From assembly GCA_016722635.1 (NCBI GenBank), contig JADKIX010000011.1:1-64000 (forward strand): a DNA stretch of 64,000 nt, given 5' to 3'. Of this stretch, positions 24,810 through 33,074 are shown in pieces (the stretch's first letter is position 1; every line of letters starts with the position of its first letter). The notes beneath the pieces were generated by a model, which did not search any database, was not told the origin of the DNA, and was given only the letters and a program-made list of their open reading frames with translations. A program made the position numbers and the translations under genes. The DNA comes from Rhodospirillaceae bacterium. GTDB taxonomy: Bacteria > Pseudomonadota > Alphaproteobacteria > JAEUKQ01.

Positions 24810-25856
24810 CTAAGAAAGGGCTTCCATGGCTGAAAACCGATTGCTGATCATCTGCTTTGCCTGTGATAACAATTCTTCAACAATCAGCTGGACCGGCTTT
24901 TCTCCGCTGACCATGCCAACACTTTGGCCGGCCATTAAAGAACCAGCCTCAATATCACCGTCAAGCACGGCACGCCTTAAAGCCCCCGCCCAGAAATGTT
25001 CAATTTCCAATTGGGCGCCTTTTTGATCCACCGCCCCCTGTTCAAAACGGCTGATCGTTTCCCGCTGAAACTGGATAAATTTTTGAGTGGCCTGATTAAC
25101 CAGGGCCCGCACCGGAATAATGGGAAAACGTTGATCAAGCTGTACCGATGGCAGGGCATCCCGTGCCTGCGCTTGCATAAAGGCCTGTTTCATTTTGGGA
25201 TGGGCAATTGATTCTTGGGCGCAAACAAATTTGGTTCCCAATTGCACACCAGCTGCCCCCATTTCCAAATAAGCCACAATCATTTCGCCCCTACCAATAC
25301 CTCCGGCCACAAAAACCGGTACCTCCCGGATAACCGGCAATATCTCCTGGGCCAACACGGCGGTTGCAACCGGGCCTATATGCCCACCAGCCTCCGCCCC
25401 TTCTATGACCAACGCATCCACCCCACTGCGAATTAATTTTTTAGCAATCCCTAAGGTTGGGGCAAAACAAATTAGTTTGACCCCACTTTGTTTGATCCTG
25501 GTTATTGCCCCAATCGGCGGCAGCCCTCCTGCTAAAACCACATGAGTTGCTTGAAGCTCTAAGCAGATATTGACCATTTCATCCAACTTCGGATGCAAGG
25601 TAATAAGATTAACCCCAAACGATTGCTTGGTTAACCGGCGGGTCGCCAGAATTTCTTTGGCCAATTGCTCAGGTGACATAGCACCAGAAGCCAACACCCC
25701 AAATCCCCCGGCATTTGAGATTGCGGCCACCAAATGATGCTCGGAGACCCACGTCATCGCCCCCCCCATCACGGCATATTGGCAATTTAAAAACTCGCGG
25801 CCCCTGTGCCACAAATGGTTCAACCACAACTCTGTTTTATTCACTAATGATTGCAA
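24810..25856 (-). CDS. Nitronate monooxygenase family protein (2-nitropropane dioxygenase-like)
   Basis: An FMN-dependent TIM-barrel enzyme that oxidises alkyl nitronates; the fold is shared with FabK enoyl-ACP reductases. The 348 residues include the N-terminal FMN loop AVMGGAMTWVSEHHLVAAISNAGGFGVLA, FGVNLIT, VIEGAEAGGHIGP with the catalytic His, VFVAGGIGRGEM and GAAGVQLGTKFVCAQES. It directly precedes ptsP, probably in the same transcript. In many alphaproteobacteria this position next to ubiG and ptsP is held by the aspartokinase gene, so its presence here is unusual. FabK activity cannot be excluded. Confidence 0.88.
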   Translation of the reverse strand: MQSLVNKTELWLNHLWHRGREFLNCQYAVMGGAMTWVSEHHLVAAISNAGGFGVLASGAMSPEQLAKEILATRRLTKQSFGVNLITLHPKLDEMVNICLELQATHVVLAGGLPPIGAITRIKQSGVKLICFAPTLGIAKKLIRSGVDALVIEGAEAGGHIGPVATAVLAQEILPVIREVPVFVAGGIGRGEMIVAYLEMGAAGVQLGTKFVCAQESIAHPKMKQAFMQAQARDALPSVQLDQRFPIIPVRALVNQATQKFIQFQRETISRFEQGAVDQKGAQLEIEHFWAGALRRAVLDGDIEAGSLMAGQSVGMVSGEKPVQLIVEELLSQAKQMISNRFSAMEALS

Positions 25857-26001
25857 AGACCTTCTCCCAAATGTTGCGGCAACAAAAATACGAATCTTTT
25901 CGCATGACTTTCCTTGAGAGTTTTAGTAGAATTATCATGATTTTCCAACCATTTTCTTTACAGGCACATTTCTTTTATACGCAATCAATAATTGGAGGAG
26001 G

Positions 26002-26751
26002 ATGAATATCTTGCAATCGGCAGCCAATGAACCGAGCATTTCTTCCCCCAAAGCATTTGATCAATGGGCAGATAGTTGGTGGAACCCGCAAGGCTCCTTC
26101 CGCCCGCTTCATGAATTGCACCCAACCCGGATGAAGTTTATTGTGGGTGAAGTCACCCGGCTGCTTCCTTCTTTGCTGACCCCGCAGCCAGTACCAATGA
26201 AAAACCTGCAAATCCTTGATATCGGCTGTGGCGGCGGTTTGACCGCCGAGTCTTTATGCCGTTTGGGGGGCAAGGTTACGGCCATTGATGAAAGCGAAAA
26301 AACGATTGCAGTGGCCCGGCAGCATGCGGCCGAACAAGATCTTTCCATTAATTATCACGTGTTGGATGCCGAAAAATTATTGGAAATAGGTGAAAAGTTT
26401 GACTTGGTGTTGGCATTGGAAGTTATTGAACATGTGAGTGATTATAAAAAATTCTTAGATATTTGCGCCCAACTGACAAAACCCCAAGGCTTCCTTATTT
26501 TTTCAACCCTTAACCGCACGGCTATGTCTTATATTAAAAGCATTTTGATTGCTGAAAATATCCTGGGCTGGATTCCCAAAGGCACCCATGCTTGGACAAA
26601 ATTTCTAAAACCTTCCGAACTAGCAACCCCCTTGCAGCAAAGAGGGTTTTTGGCAAAAAATATCCAAGGCCTGGATTATCAAATCAGCACAAAAAGCTGG
26701 ATATTAAGCAACTGCTTGGATAACAATTATATTGTTTCATTCGGTAAATAA
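26002..26751 (+). CDS. ubiG: Ubiquinone biosynthesis O-methyltransferase
   Basis: Performs both O-methylations of the ubiquinone ring with SAM. The 249 residues show the UbiG N-terminal FDQWADSWWNPQGSFRPLHELHPTRMKFI, the SAM motif ILDIGCGGGLTAESLCRLGG, and LALEVIEHVSD, STLNRTAMSY, WIPKGTHAWTKFL. The start follows a strong ribosome site (GGAGGAGG just before the ATG). It is divergent from the nitronate monooxygenase gene; the 145-base region between them holds both promoters. Confidence 0.95.
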   Translation: MNILQSAANEPSISSPKAFDQWADSWWNPQGSFRPLHELHPTRMKFIVGEVTRLLPSLLTPQPVPMKNLQILDIGCGGGLTAESLCRLGGKVTAIDESEKTIAVARQHAAEQDLSINYHVLDAEKLLEIGEKFDLVLALEVIEHVSDYKKFLDICAQLTKPQGFLIFSTLNRTAMSYIKSILIAENILGWIPKGTHAWTKFLKPSELATPLQQRGFLAKNIQGLDYQISTKSWILSNCLDNNYIVSFGK

Positions 26752-26829
26752 CCCAAGCAACTTGCTGTGATTTTTATTGCTAAATTGTTCGTTGTTTGCC
26801 AGTTTGCGCCTTTTTTCTAGCTAGACTCA

Positions 26830-27351
26830 TTAGCTGGCCCACCCCTTAACCATTGGTTTTCGGCAGCCAGGGTATTTTCGCGTACTCAATCCCTTCTTCT
26901 GCCAGTTCCTTGGCTTCCTGCGCCGTGGCATTCCCATAAATCCCGCGTTTTTGCCCTCACCCAAATGAATTTTTCTGGCCTCATCGGCAAATCGATTACC
27001 CACATATTCACAGTTCTTTTCAATTTCTTGGCGAAATTGCCGCAACATCTGATAAAAATTTTTTGTTTTTTGATCCGTGACACTCGTTTTCAGGGTCTCT
27101 GGCGCAATCCCATCATCCTCCACCACTGAGGTATCTGCAGCTTTCGTTTCATCACCTTTGGTTTTTGATAAAGCCACCGCTGTTTTGCCAATATGCGGGG
27201 CCATCGGCGCTTTGATAATGTTCACATCACCGCAACGGGGGCAAGTGATGCCACCCGATACACTTTGTTGCTCGTAAGTCGCATTATTGCGAAACCAACC
27301 TTCAAAAACATGTTTGTTTGGACAAGTTAATGCAAATAAGATCATAACCAA
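26830..27351 (-). CDS. DUF1178 family protein with a C-terminal frameshift
   Basis: N-terminal residues match the DUF1178 family: FALTCPNKHVFEGWFRN, a zinc-ribbon-like CPRCGD, and YVGNRFADEARKIHLGEG. After that point the deduced C-terminus (from GKNAGFMG) is foreign, but another frame continues with GIYGNATAQEAKELAEEG and IPWLPKTNG, exactly what the family should have, ending at a stop at 26846-26848. One G added to the GGG run at 26954-26956 restores it. The function of the family is unknown. The broken frame is as likely to be a read error as a mutation. Confidence 0.8.
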   Translation of the reverse strand: MVMILFALTCPNKHVFEGWFRNNATYEQQSVSGGITCPRCGDVNIIKAPMAPHIGKTAVALSKTKGDETKAADTSVVEDDGIAPETLKTSVTDQKTKNFYQMLRQFRQEIEKNCEYVGNRFADEARKIHLGEGKNAGFMGMPRRRKPRNWQKKGLSTRKYPGCRKPMVKGWAS

Positions 27352-27432
27352 ATAATTCCAATGATTCCCTTTAAGGTCAACTTGATTAAGACGGTATCAA
27401 TATTGCCGTTTCGCAGATTGATTGTCTAAACC

Positions 27433-27464
27433 ACAAAAGGCTGACGGTTCAAAACGTCAGCCTT
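27433..27464 (-). terminator. Terminator after rplS
   Basis: A 10-bp perfect stem AAGGCTGACG/CGTCAGCCTT with an 8-base loop (27437-27464), followed on the minus strand by TTTTGTGG. It closes the ribosomal cluster. Confidence 0.75.
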
Positions 27465-27501
27465 CGCTATTGTATCGCAAAACCAGGGATTGGTAAATCT
27501 T

Positions 27502-27924
27502 TTATTCTGCAGGTGCTGTATTTTCGGCTTGGACCACTTCAGCAGCGGAAAATTGCAGTTTTTCCGTAATACGGGCGGCTTTACCGGTAAGTCCACGTAA
27601 ATAATATAACTTAGCGCGCCTGACTTCACCACGGCGCGTAACCGCAATTTCCGTCAAACGGGGGCTATAAAGCGGAAAAAGTCGCTCAACCCCTTCACCA
27701 TAAGAAATTTTCCTTAAGGTGAAAGAAGAATTGATGCCAGCCATCCGGCGCGCGATGCAAACCCCTTCAAAAAACTGCACGCGTTCTTTTTCGCCTTCGA
27801 TGACCTTAACGCCAACCCGCACATTGTCGCCTGGACGAAACTCAGGAACGGCCCTTAATTTCTCGATTTCCTGAATTTGTTGATTTTCCAGCTCACTAAT
27901 CACACTCATGGTATATTCCTTCAT
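27502..27924 (-). CDS. rplS: 50S ribosomal protein L19
   Basis: A 140-residue L19 that bridges the ribosomal subunit interface. Motifs: FRPGDNVRVGVKVIEGEKER, FEGVCIARR, SFTLRKISYGEGVERLFPLYSP and YYLRGLTGKAARI. A start at ATG 27909 is more likely than 27924 because AAGGA sits eight bases before it and the protein then begins MSVISELEN as in relatives. The C-terminus extends ~20 residues past the family core with an Ala/Glu-rich tail. Last gene of the trmD group. Confidence 0.95.
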   Translation of the reverse strand: MKEYTMSVISELENQQIQEIEKLRAVPEFRPGDNVRVGVKVIEGEKERVQFFEGVCIARRMAGINSSFTLRKISYGEGVERLFPLYSPRLTEIAVTRRGEVRRAKLYYLRGLTGKAARITEKLQFSAAEVVQAENTAPAE

Positions 27925-27986
27925 AAATTCTTAGACAGGCTACAGAAAACATATTTTATGGTGATAAGTCAATATCTATTCCATTT

Positions 27987-28727
27987 TCATTTGCCGTCAA
28001 CCGTACCTTTATAATCTTGCCAAAGATCAGGACGACGTTTTTTTGTTATCTCTTCTGCCTGCTTTTGCCGCCAGGCTTTAATGCGTTGATGATTGCCCGA
28101 CAATAAGACATCAGGAACCCCCCGATCTTTCCATATCGCCGGTTTGGTATATTGCGGATACTCTAGAAGCCCTGCAGAAAAACTTTCCTCCGTTAAGGAT
28201 TCGGGCTGCCCCAAAACCCCCGGCAATAAGCGGATACATGCCTCGAGTAAGGCGATGGCCGCAGGTTCCCCGCCGGACAAGACGAAATCGCCCAAACTGA
28301 TCTCTTGGGGTTGCCATTCCTCTAAGAGGCGTTCGTCAACCGCTTCATACCGTCCGCATAAAATAATCGCCCCGGGGGTTTTGGCAATATCTGCCACTAT
28401 TTTTTGCGTTAATCTTTGGCCACGGGGGGTTAAATAAATCAAGGGCAAATGCGGGGCTTGTCGCCTAGCTTCCTGCAAAGCAGAATCGACAATATCTGCG
28501 CGCATCACCATTCCTGCCCCGCCCCCAAAAGGCGTATCATCCACCGAGCGATGGCGGTTAATCGCAAAATCCCGGATATTCATGGTTTCAATTGACCAGA
28601 TTTTTTGTTGCAACGCCTTGCCTGCCAACGAATATTGCAAAGTACCCGGAAACATTTCCGGGAACAGAGTCAGGACAATTGATTGCCAGGGTTTTTGGGG
28701 GGGAGAGACGACATCATTCATGGACAT
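27987..28727 (-). CDS. trmD: tRNA (guanine37-N1)-methyltransferase
   Basis: Makes m1G37 in tRNAs with G36, preventing +1 frameshifting. The 246-residue SPOUT-knot enzyme has LTLFPEMFPGTLQYS, the DDTPFGGGAGMVMRADI loop, LSPRG-like LTPRGQRLTQK, ILCGRYEAVDERLL and SLGDFVLSGGEPAA that bind SAM. It overlaps the rimM stop by 14 bases, which implies coupled translation. Confidence 0.96.
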   Translation of the reverse strand: MSMNDVVSPPQKPWQSIVLTLFPEMFPGTLQYSLAGKALQQKIWSIETMNIRDFAINRHRSVDDTPFGGGAGMVMRADIVDSALQEARRQAPHLPLIYLTPRGQRLTQKIVADIAKTPGAIILCGRYEAVDERLLEEWQPQEISLGDFVLSGGEPAAIALLEACIRLLPGVLGQPESLTEESFSAGLLEYPQYTKPAIWKDRGVPDVLLSGNHQRIKAWRQKQAEEITKKRRPDLWQDYKGTVDGK

Positions 28728-29223
28728 CCCATTCCGTCATCACTTTCTTTTCAACCAGATCAACCAGGGGGATCAATTGGTTGGTGAAGGGGATTAATAT
28801 TTCTTGCTGGTCTTTGGCAGCCTCAATTTGCAAAATATCGCCTGCACCAAAATTAAGCACCTGTTTGATGATCCCTAAAAGCTGGCCATCCCTGGTAAAA
28901 ACAGGCAGTTGTAGCAAATCGGCAATATAAAATTCATTATCATCAGGCAATGGTTGTAAAGACGTACGCAAAGTGTAGAGATTAAGCCCGATCAATGCCT
29001 GTGCTTGTTCGCGGCTGTCAATGCCTGGTATTTTTACTAAGCAATATTTACCGCTGCATTGCTTAACTTCCAAAAAAAACTGGCGATCTTGAGCTTGGTT
29101 AAAAAGTGGGTTAAAATCCGGTAATGTCGTCGGATCTTCTAAAAAACAATCCAGCTTCAACAACCCTTTGATCCCATGGACGCCTTTGATGGAGGCGATC
29201 AAAATCAAAGCCGGATGATCCAT
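28714..29223 (-). CDS. rimM: Ribosome maturation factor RimM
   Basis: Assists assembly of the 30S head around S19. At 169 residues it has the N-terminal RimM barrel (IASIKGVHGIKGLLKLDCF, then EQAQALIGLNLYT) and the C-terminal PRC-barrel (FYIADLLQLPVFTRDGQLLGIIKQVLNFGAGDIL, ILIPFTNQLIPLVDL). It lies between rpsP and trmD as in most bacteria, 26 bases after the rpsP stop. Confidence 0.95.
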   Translation of the reverse strand: MDHPALILIASIKGVHGIKGLLKLDCFLEDPTTLPDFNPLFNQAQDRQFFLEVKQCSGKYCLVKIPGIDSREQAQALIGLNLYTLRTSLQPLPDDNEFYIADLLQLPVFTRDGQLLGIIKQVLNFGAGDILQIEAAKDQQEILIPFTNQLIPLVDLVEKKVMTEWDVHE

Positions 29224-29249
29224 TATCTAATTGCTGAAATAATTGCTTG

Positions 29250-29627
29250 TTATTGAGCTGGCGCAGCCGGAGCGGCATCAGCAGGCTTTTCTTGGGCCTT
29301 CTCAGCAGCTTTTAGGCGTTCTTGGGCTTTGGTGCGTGGCAAATGCTGCTTGGTTTGCTCGGATTTTACTGTTTCCGGCAATACCCCTGCCCTTGATAAG
29401 AATAAACGGATGCGGTCGGTTGGCTGGGCACCCTTGCTGATCCAATATTGGATGCGTTCGATGTTCATCACGATCCGTTGCGGATTGGTATGCTCCAACC
29501 GGGGATTGTAGGTGCCAAGTTTTTCAATAAATTTCCCGTCCCGTGGGCTGGTCACGGCGGCTGTCACAATGTGATAAAAAGGACGTTTTGTCGAACCCTT
29601 GCGAGCCAAGCGAATCTTTAAAGCCAT
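29250..29627 (-). CDS. rpsP: 30S ribosomal protein S16
   Basis: A 125-residue S16. The core MALKIRLARKGSTKRPFYHI, PRDGKFIEKLGTYNP and RIQYWISKGAQPTDRI is followed by a longer than usual Ala/Pro/Lys-rich tail of ~35 residues, a common alphaproteobacterial extension. First gene of rpsP-rimM-trmD-rplS here. A VOC-family gene separates it from ffh. Confidence 0.96.
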   Translation of the reverse strand: MALKIRLARKGSTKRPFYHIVTAAVTSPRDGKFIEKLGTYNPRLEHTNPQRIVMNIERIQYWISKGAQPTDRIRLFLSRAGVLPETVKSEQTKQHLPRTKAQERLKAAEKAQEKPADAAPAAPAQ

Positions 29628-29675
29628 TTTTTCTCCGAATTCTAAGACTTAAATCATTATATACAGATAAACCCG

Positions 29676-30056
29676 TTACGCCGGTAAATGACAAACAGCC
29701 TCTATCTTATGCCCATCCGGGTCCGTGATAAAAGCCGCGTAATAATTAGCATGATAATTCAGGCGCAATCCGGGTTTACCATTATCTTTACCGCCTGCTG
29801 CTATAGCACTTTGATAAAATTTGTCAACAGCTATCCGACTATTTGCTTTAAAAGCAATATGCATTGCCTGGCCGGTAACGCCACCCTTTATCTCTGGTTT
29901 TACAATCCAGAAAAATCTGTCTTCGGGGAGGCCGTACCCGCACGAATCATCTGGGAAAGTCATATATCTTTTGAAACCCAACGGCTCAAGGGCGGCATCA
30001 TAGAATTTGGTGCTGCGCTGCAAATCCTTGACCCCAATGGATAGATGATCAATCAT
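29676..30056 (-). CDS. VOC family protein (glyoxalase/dioxygenase-like)
   Basis: A 126-residue single-domain vicinal-oxygen-chelate protein. It begins MIDHLSIGVKDLQRSTKFYDAALEPLGF and ends YYAAFITDPDGHKIEAVCH, the two halves of the paired beta-alpha-beta-beta-beta fold. The metal-ligand positions His3 and the C-terminal Glu are present. The substrate is unknown; relatives in this subgroup are often annotated as lactoylglutathione lyase-like without proof. It sits between ffh and rpsP on the same strand. Confidence 0.85.
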   Translation of the reverse strand: MIDHLSIGVKDLQRSTKFYDAALEPLGFKRYMTFPDDSCGYGLPEDRFFWIVKPEIKGGVTGQAMHIAFKANSRIAVDKFYQSAIAAGGKDNGKPGLRLNYHANYYAAFITDPDGHKIEAVCHLPA

Positions 30057-30113
30057 CTCATATTCCCTATATTTTTACATTTACTGGAAGATTTTAGGCT
30101 GCTTTAAGGGTTT

Positions 30114-31472
30114 TTACAATCCTCTTTGCATAAAACGCGATAAACCTTGCCGCATCAGCCCTTTTGACCCAGATTTACCCAACAACTTCATCATGCGCTG
30201 CATTTCTTGGAACTGTTTTAATAGACGGTTGATTTCTTGGACCGATGTTCCCGACCCCTTGGCAATCCGCTGTTTGCGTGAGGCCTTAATCAGGTCAGGA
30301 TTCTTTCTTTCCATTTTAGTCATGGAGGAGATAATGGCTTTTTGGTGTAAAATTTGTTTTTCATCAATCTTATGATCTGCCAGTTTTTCTTGCAGTTTGC
30401 CCATTCCCGGCAACATTTTTAACACGCTGCTTATACCACCCATCTTACCCAATTGTTCTAACTGTTTTGCTAAATCATTCAGGTCAAACTGGCCCTTTTG
30501 CATTCGAGCGGTTAGAATTTCCGCCTCTTCTTTCTCAATGGTTTGGGCCGCTTTTTCAACCAAGCTAACGATATCGCCCATCCCCAAGATCCGGCTGGCA
30601 ACACGGTCGGGGTAAAATTCCTCTAAATCGGCAATTTTCTCACCAACCCCCATTAATTTGATGGGGCAAGAAGTGACCTGCCGCATCGACAGGGCCGCAC
30701 CGCCCCTAGCATCGCCATCCATCCGAGTCAAGACAATACCCGTTAAAGGCAATGCTTTCTGAAAAGACTGGGCAATCTTAATAGCATCTTGCCCGGTCAT
30801 GGAATCGGCAACCAGCAAAATTTCTGCAGGTTTTGTTAAATCTTTGATTGCCATAACTTCCTGCATCAGTTCTTCGTCAATATGCAGCCGTCCGGCGGTA
30901 TCCAACATCACTACATCATAGCCAGAAAGTTTCGCCACCTGCAAAGCGCGACGGGCGATATCCAAAGGTTGCTGGCCGCTGATAATCGACAAGGTATCAA
31001 CTTTAATCTGTTGACCAAGAATCGCCAATTGTTGTTGGGCGGCTGGCCGCTGGGTATCCAAAGAAGCCATCAAGGTCTTTTTACCGTAACGTTGCTGCAG
31101 GCGATGGGCGATTTTAGCGGTGGATGTGGTTTTCCCGGATCCTTGTAATCCCACCATCAAAAAAGGAATGGGCACTTGCGCTTGCAGGTTTAAGGGAACT
31201 GCCGCCCCAAGCATCGATAAAATCTGGTCATGGACAATTTTAACCACCATTTGCCCGGGTGTTGTGCTTTTAATAACCGTTTCTCCAACCGCTTGCAGGC
31301 GCACTTGCTCAATCACCTGCTTCACGACGGGCAAGGCAACATCCGCCTCAAGTAAAGCGATCCTGATATCACGCAGGGCCGCTTCCACATCGGCTTCCCG
31401 TAATACGCCCCGTTGGTTTAATTTATCAAAAACAGCGGTCAGACGCTGCGTTAAGCCCGAAAACATACTCAT
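30114..31472 (-). CDS. ffh: Signal recognition particle protein Ffh
   Basis: GTPase that binds 4.5S RNA and signal sequences of nascent inner-membrane proteins. The 452-residue protein contains the N domain (about 1-90), the G domain with GLQGSGKTTSTAKIA (P-loop), DTAGRLHIDEELM, TRMDGDARGGAALS and the Met-rich M domain (about 300-450, for example GMGKLQEKL and MQRMMKLLGKSGSKGLMRQG). Length and order are typical. The SRP RNA gene is not in this window. Confidence 0.96.
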   Translation of the reverse strand: MSMFSGLTQRLTAVFDKLNQRGVLREADVEAALRDIRIALLEADVALPVVKQVIEQVRLQAVGETVIKSTTPGQMVVKIVHDQILSMLGAAVPLNLQAQVPIPFLMVGLQGSGKTTSTAKIAHRLQQRYGKKTLMASLDTQRPAAQQQLAILGQQIKVDTLSIISGQQPLDIARRALQVAKLSGYDVVMLDTAGRLHIDEELMQEVMAIKDLTKPAEILLVADSMTGQDAIKIAQSFQKALPLTGIVLTRMDGDARGGAALSMRQVTSCPIKLMGVGEKIADLEEFYPDRVASRILGMGDIVSLVEKAAQTIEKEEAEILTARMQKGQFDLNDLAKQLEQLGKMGGISSVLKMLPGMGKLQEKLADHKIDEKQILHQKAIISSMTKMERKNPDLIKASRKQRIAKGSGTSVQEINRLLKQFQEMQRMMKLLGKSGSKGLMRQGLSRFMQRGL

Positions 31473-31586
31473 GGTGATTTTATGTGCCTATATAACCTAA
31501 AAATTTAACTTGATTACTTTATATAAGACTTTTTCATATATTGACAATGGCCTTCCCTACATGAGGGAATGTTCCACAACTTAAAA

Positions 31587-31624
31587 AATAAAAAAGGGGA
31601 GGAACGAAGTTCCTCCCCCCTTTG
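31587..31624 (-). terminator. Terminator of the intact autotransporter
   Basis: The GGGGAGGAAC-GAA-GTTCCTCCCC hairpin is followed on the minus strand by TTTTTTATTTTTTAAG. It has the same stem as those at 10299 and 10600. Confidence 0.75.
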
Positions 31625-33074
31625 GTTCAGTTGATTATCGGTGGTTAGAGTTTACCAACGGATGCCCAGCGATCCTTGGAACGTCCGCTCATCACGCTTG
31701 CCGCCAATGCTTTGTTGATACCCCACACCCACCGTCACAGGCCCAAAACCCACATTCAATCCACCACCACCCGTATAGATGTTCTTGCTGCCATCGGTCG
31801 ACCGTACATTAAACGCCGTCCCCGGTTGCTGGAACGACACATCACGGTCTTGATACCCCTTACCCACCAACACCCGCTCATACCCCCCCTTCACATACGG
31901 TTCAAAGCTCACCAAGCCCGCTTGGAACACAGCGCTCACCTCCACCCTCACATGCCCTCGTCCCTCCCATCCCTTCTCCTTCTCCCCACTTAAGCTCACC
32001 GAGTTCCCACCCTTCTCCTCAAACCCTTGCTCATATACACGCGCCATCTCCAACCCAACCTCCGGTGTCACTTTAATCATCCCCAAATTGATCCCATACC
32101 CCACCCCCACATCCATCCCGAACTCCCTCACCTGCTCCGATCCCCTCATATTCCGTTGGTTAGGCAACCAACTTCCTACTATGCTTCTTGTAACCTTCTG
32201 TTTACCAGACGCATAACTCACTCCCCCACTCACCTCAATCCCTCCGAAGTTCCATCCTCCATACACCCCCCCCATCATCAGTTTCACTTCCCCCTCCCCA
32301 CGTGCGCCCAGCTTCAATCCCCCCTGCCCATACCCCACCATCACACCTACCTTCCCTCCCCCAAACCCATATTCAACACCCCCCACCAAGCCTCTCACAT
32401 CTCCACGGATCCTCTCCCCATTCCCATCCCCCTTCACATCCTCCTGCCCCTGCAGCACATTCCCCCATACCCCAACCCCTTCCAAGTTCCCATCAATCCG
32501 CCCCATCCCTAACGCACGGAAGTTCCGCGTCACCCCACTACGCACTTCCCCCATCGCTGCCCAGGCTTCCCCACTTAAACTGTCCAGTGCCGCTCGGTAG
32601 GCATCATCATTCGCCCCTAATCTCTCAAACGCCTCCGCTACCGTCTCCATATCACTCCCCGCCCCACTCCCAGCCATCCCCCGGAATAACCCATCCCCCG
32701 CTTGCCGCTGGTTATACGTATTCCCTATCGTTGCATAATTGATCTTCTCCACCAACACCTGTACCACCCTTGGGACAGTATAATTCACTTTGAACTTCGT
32801 AAACTTCGTTCCAGCAGGTAATGTTGTCAAACCAAACTGCCCATTCACCGCCACTCCCGCCGTGATCACATCATAACTCGCGCCATTCCTGTACAATCCG
32901 GGCGCAACCGCCACTGTCAATGTGCCATTGCCACCCAAATTCACACTCCCCCCTACCGCAAGCTGCGTCTGCGCCGTCCCAGGACCCACCGACACCTCCA
33001 CAAACGACCCCGCATCCATCGTCACATTCCCCGTTACCGTCAACTTGCCTGTCGTCCCATCCCCCGGATGAAGG
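31596..33074. repeat. Long direct repeat, copy B (autotransporter 3' end)
   Basis: Partner of 10605-12080, same orientation. It includes terminator, stop codon, barrel and the last part of the passenger. Beyond 33074 the two genes are clearly different, although short patches (for example around 33935 and 12680) remain alike. Confidence 0.9.
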
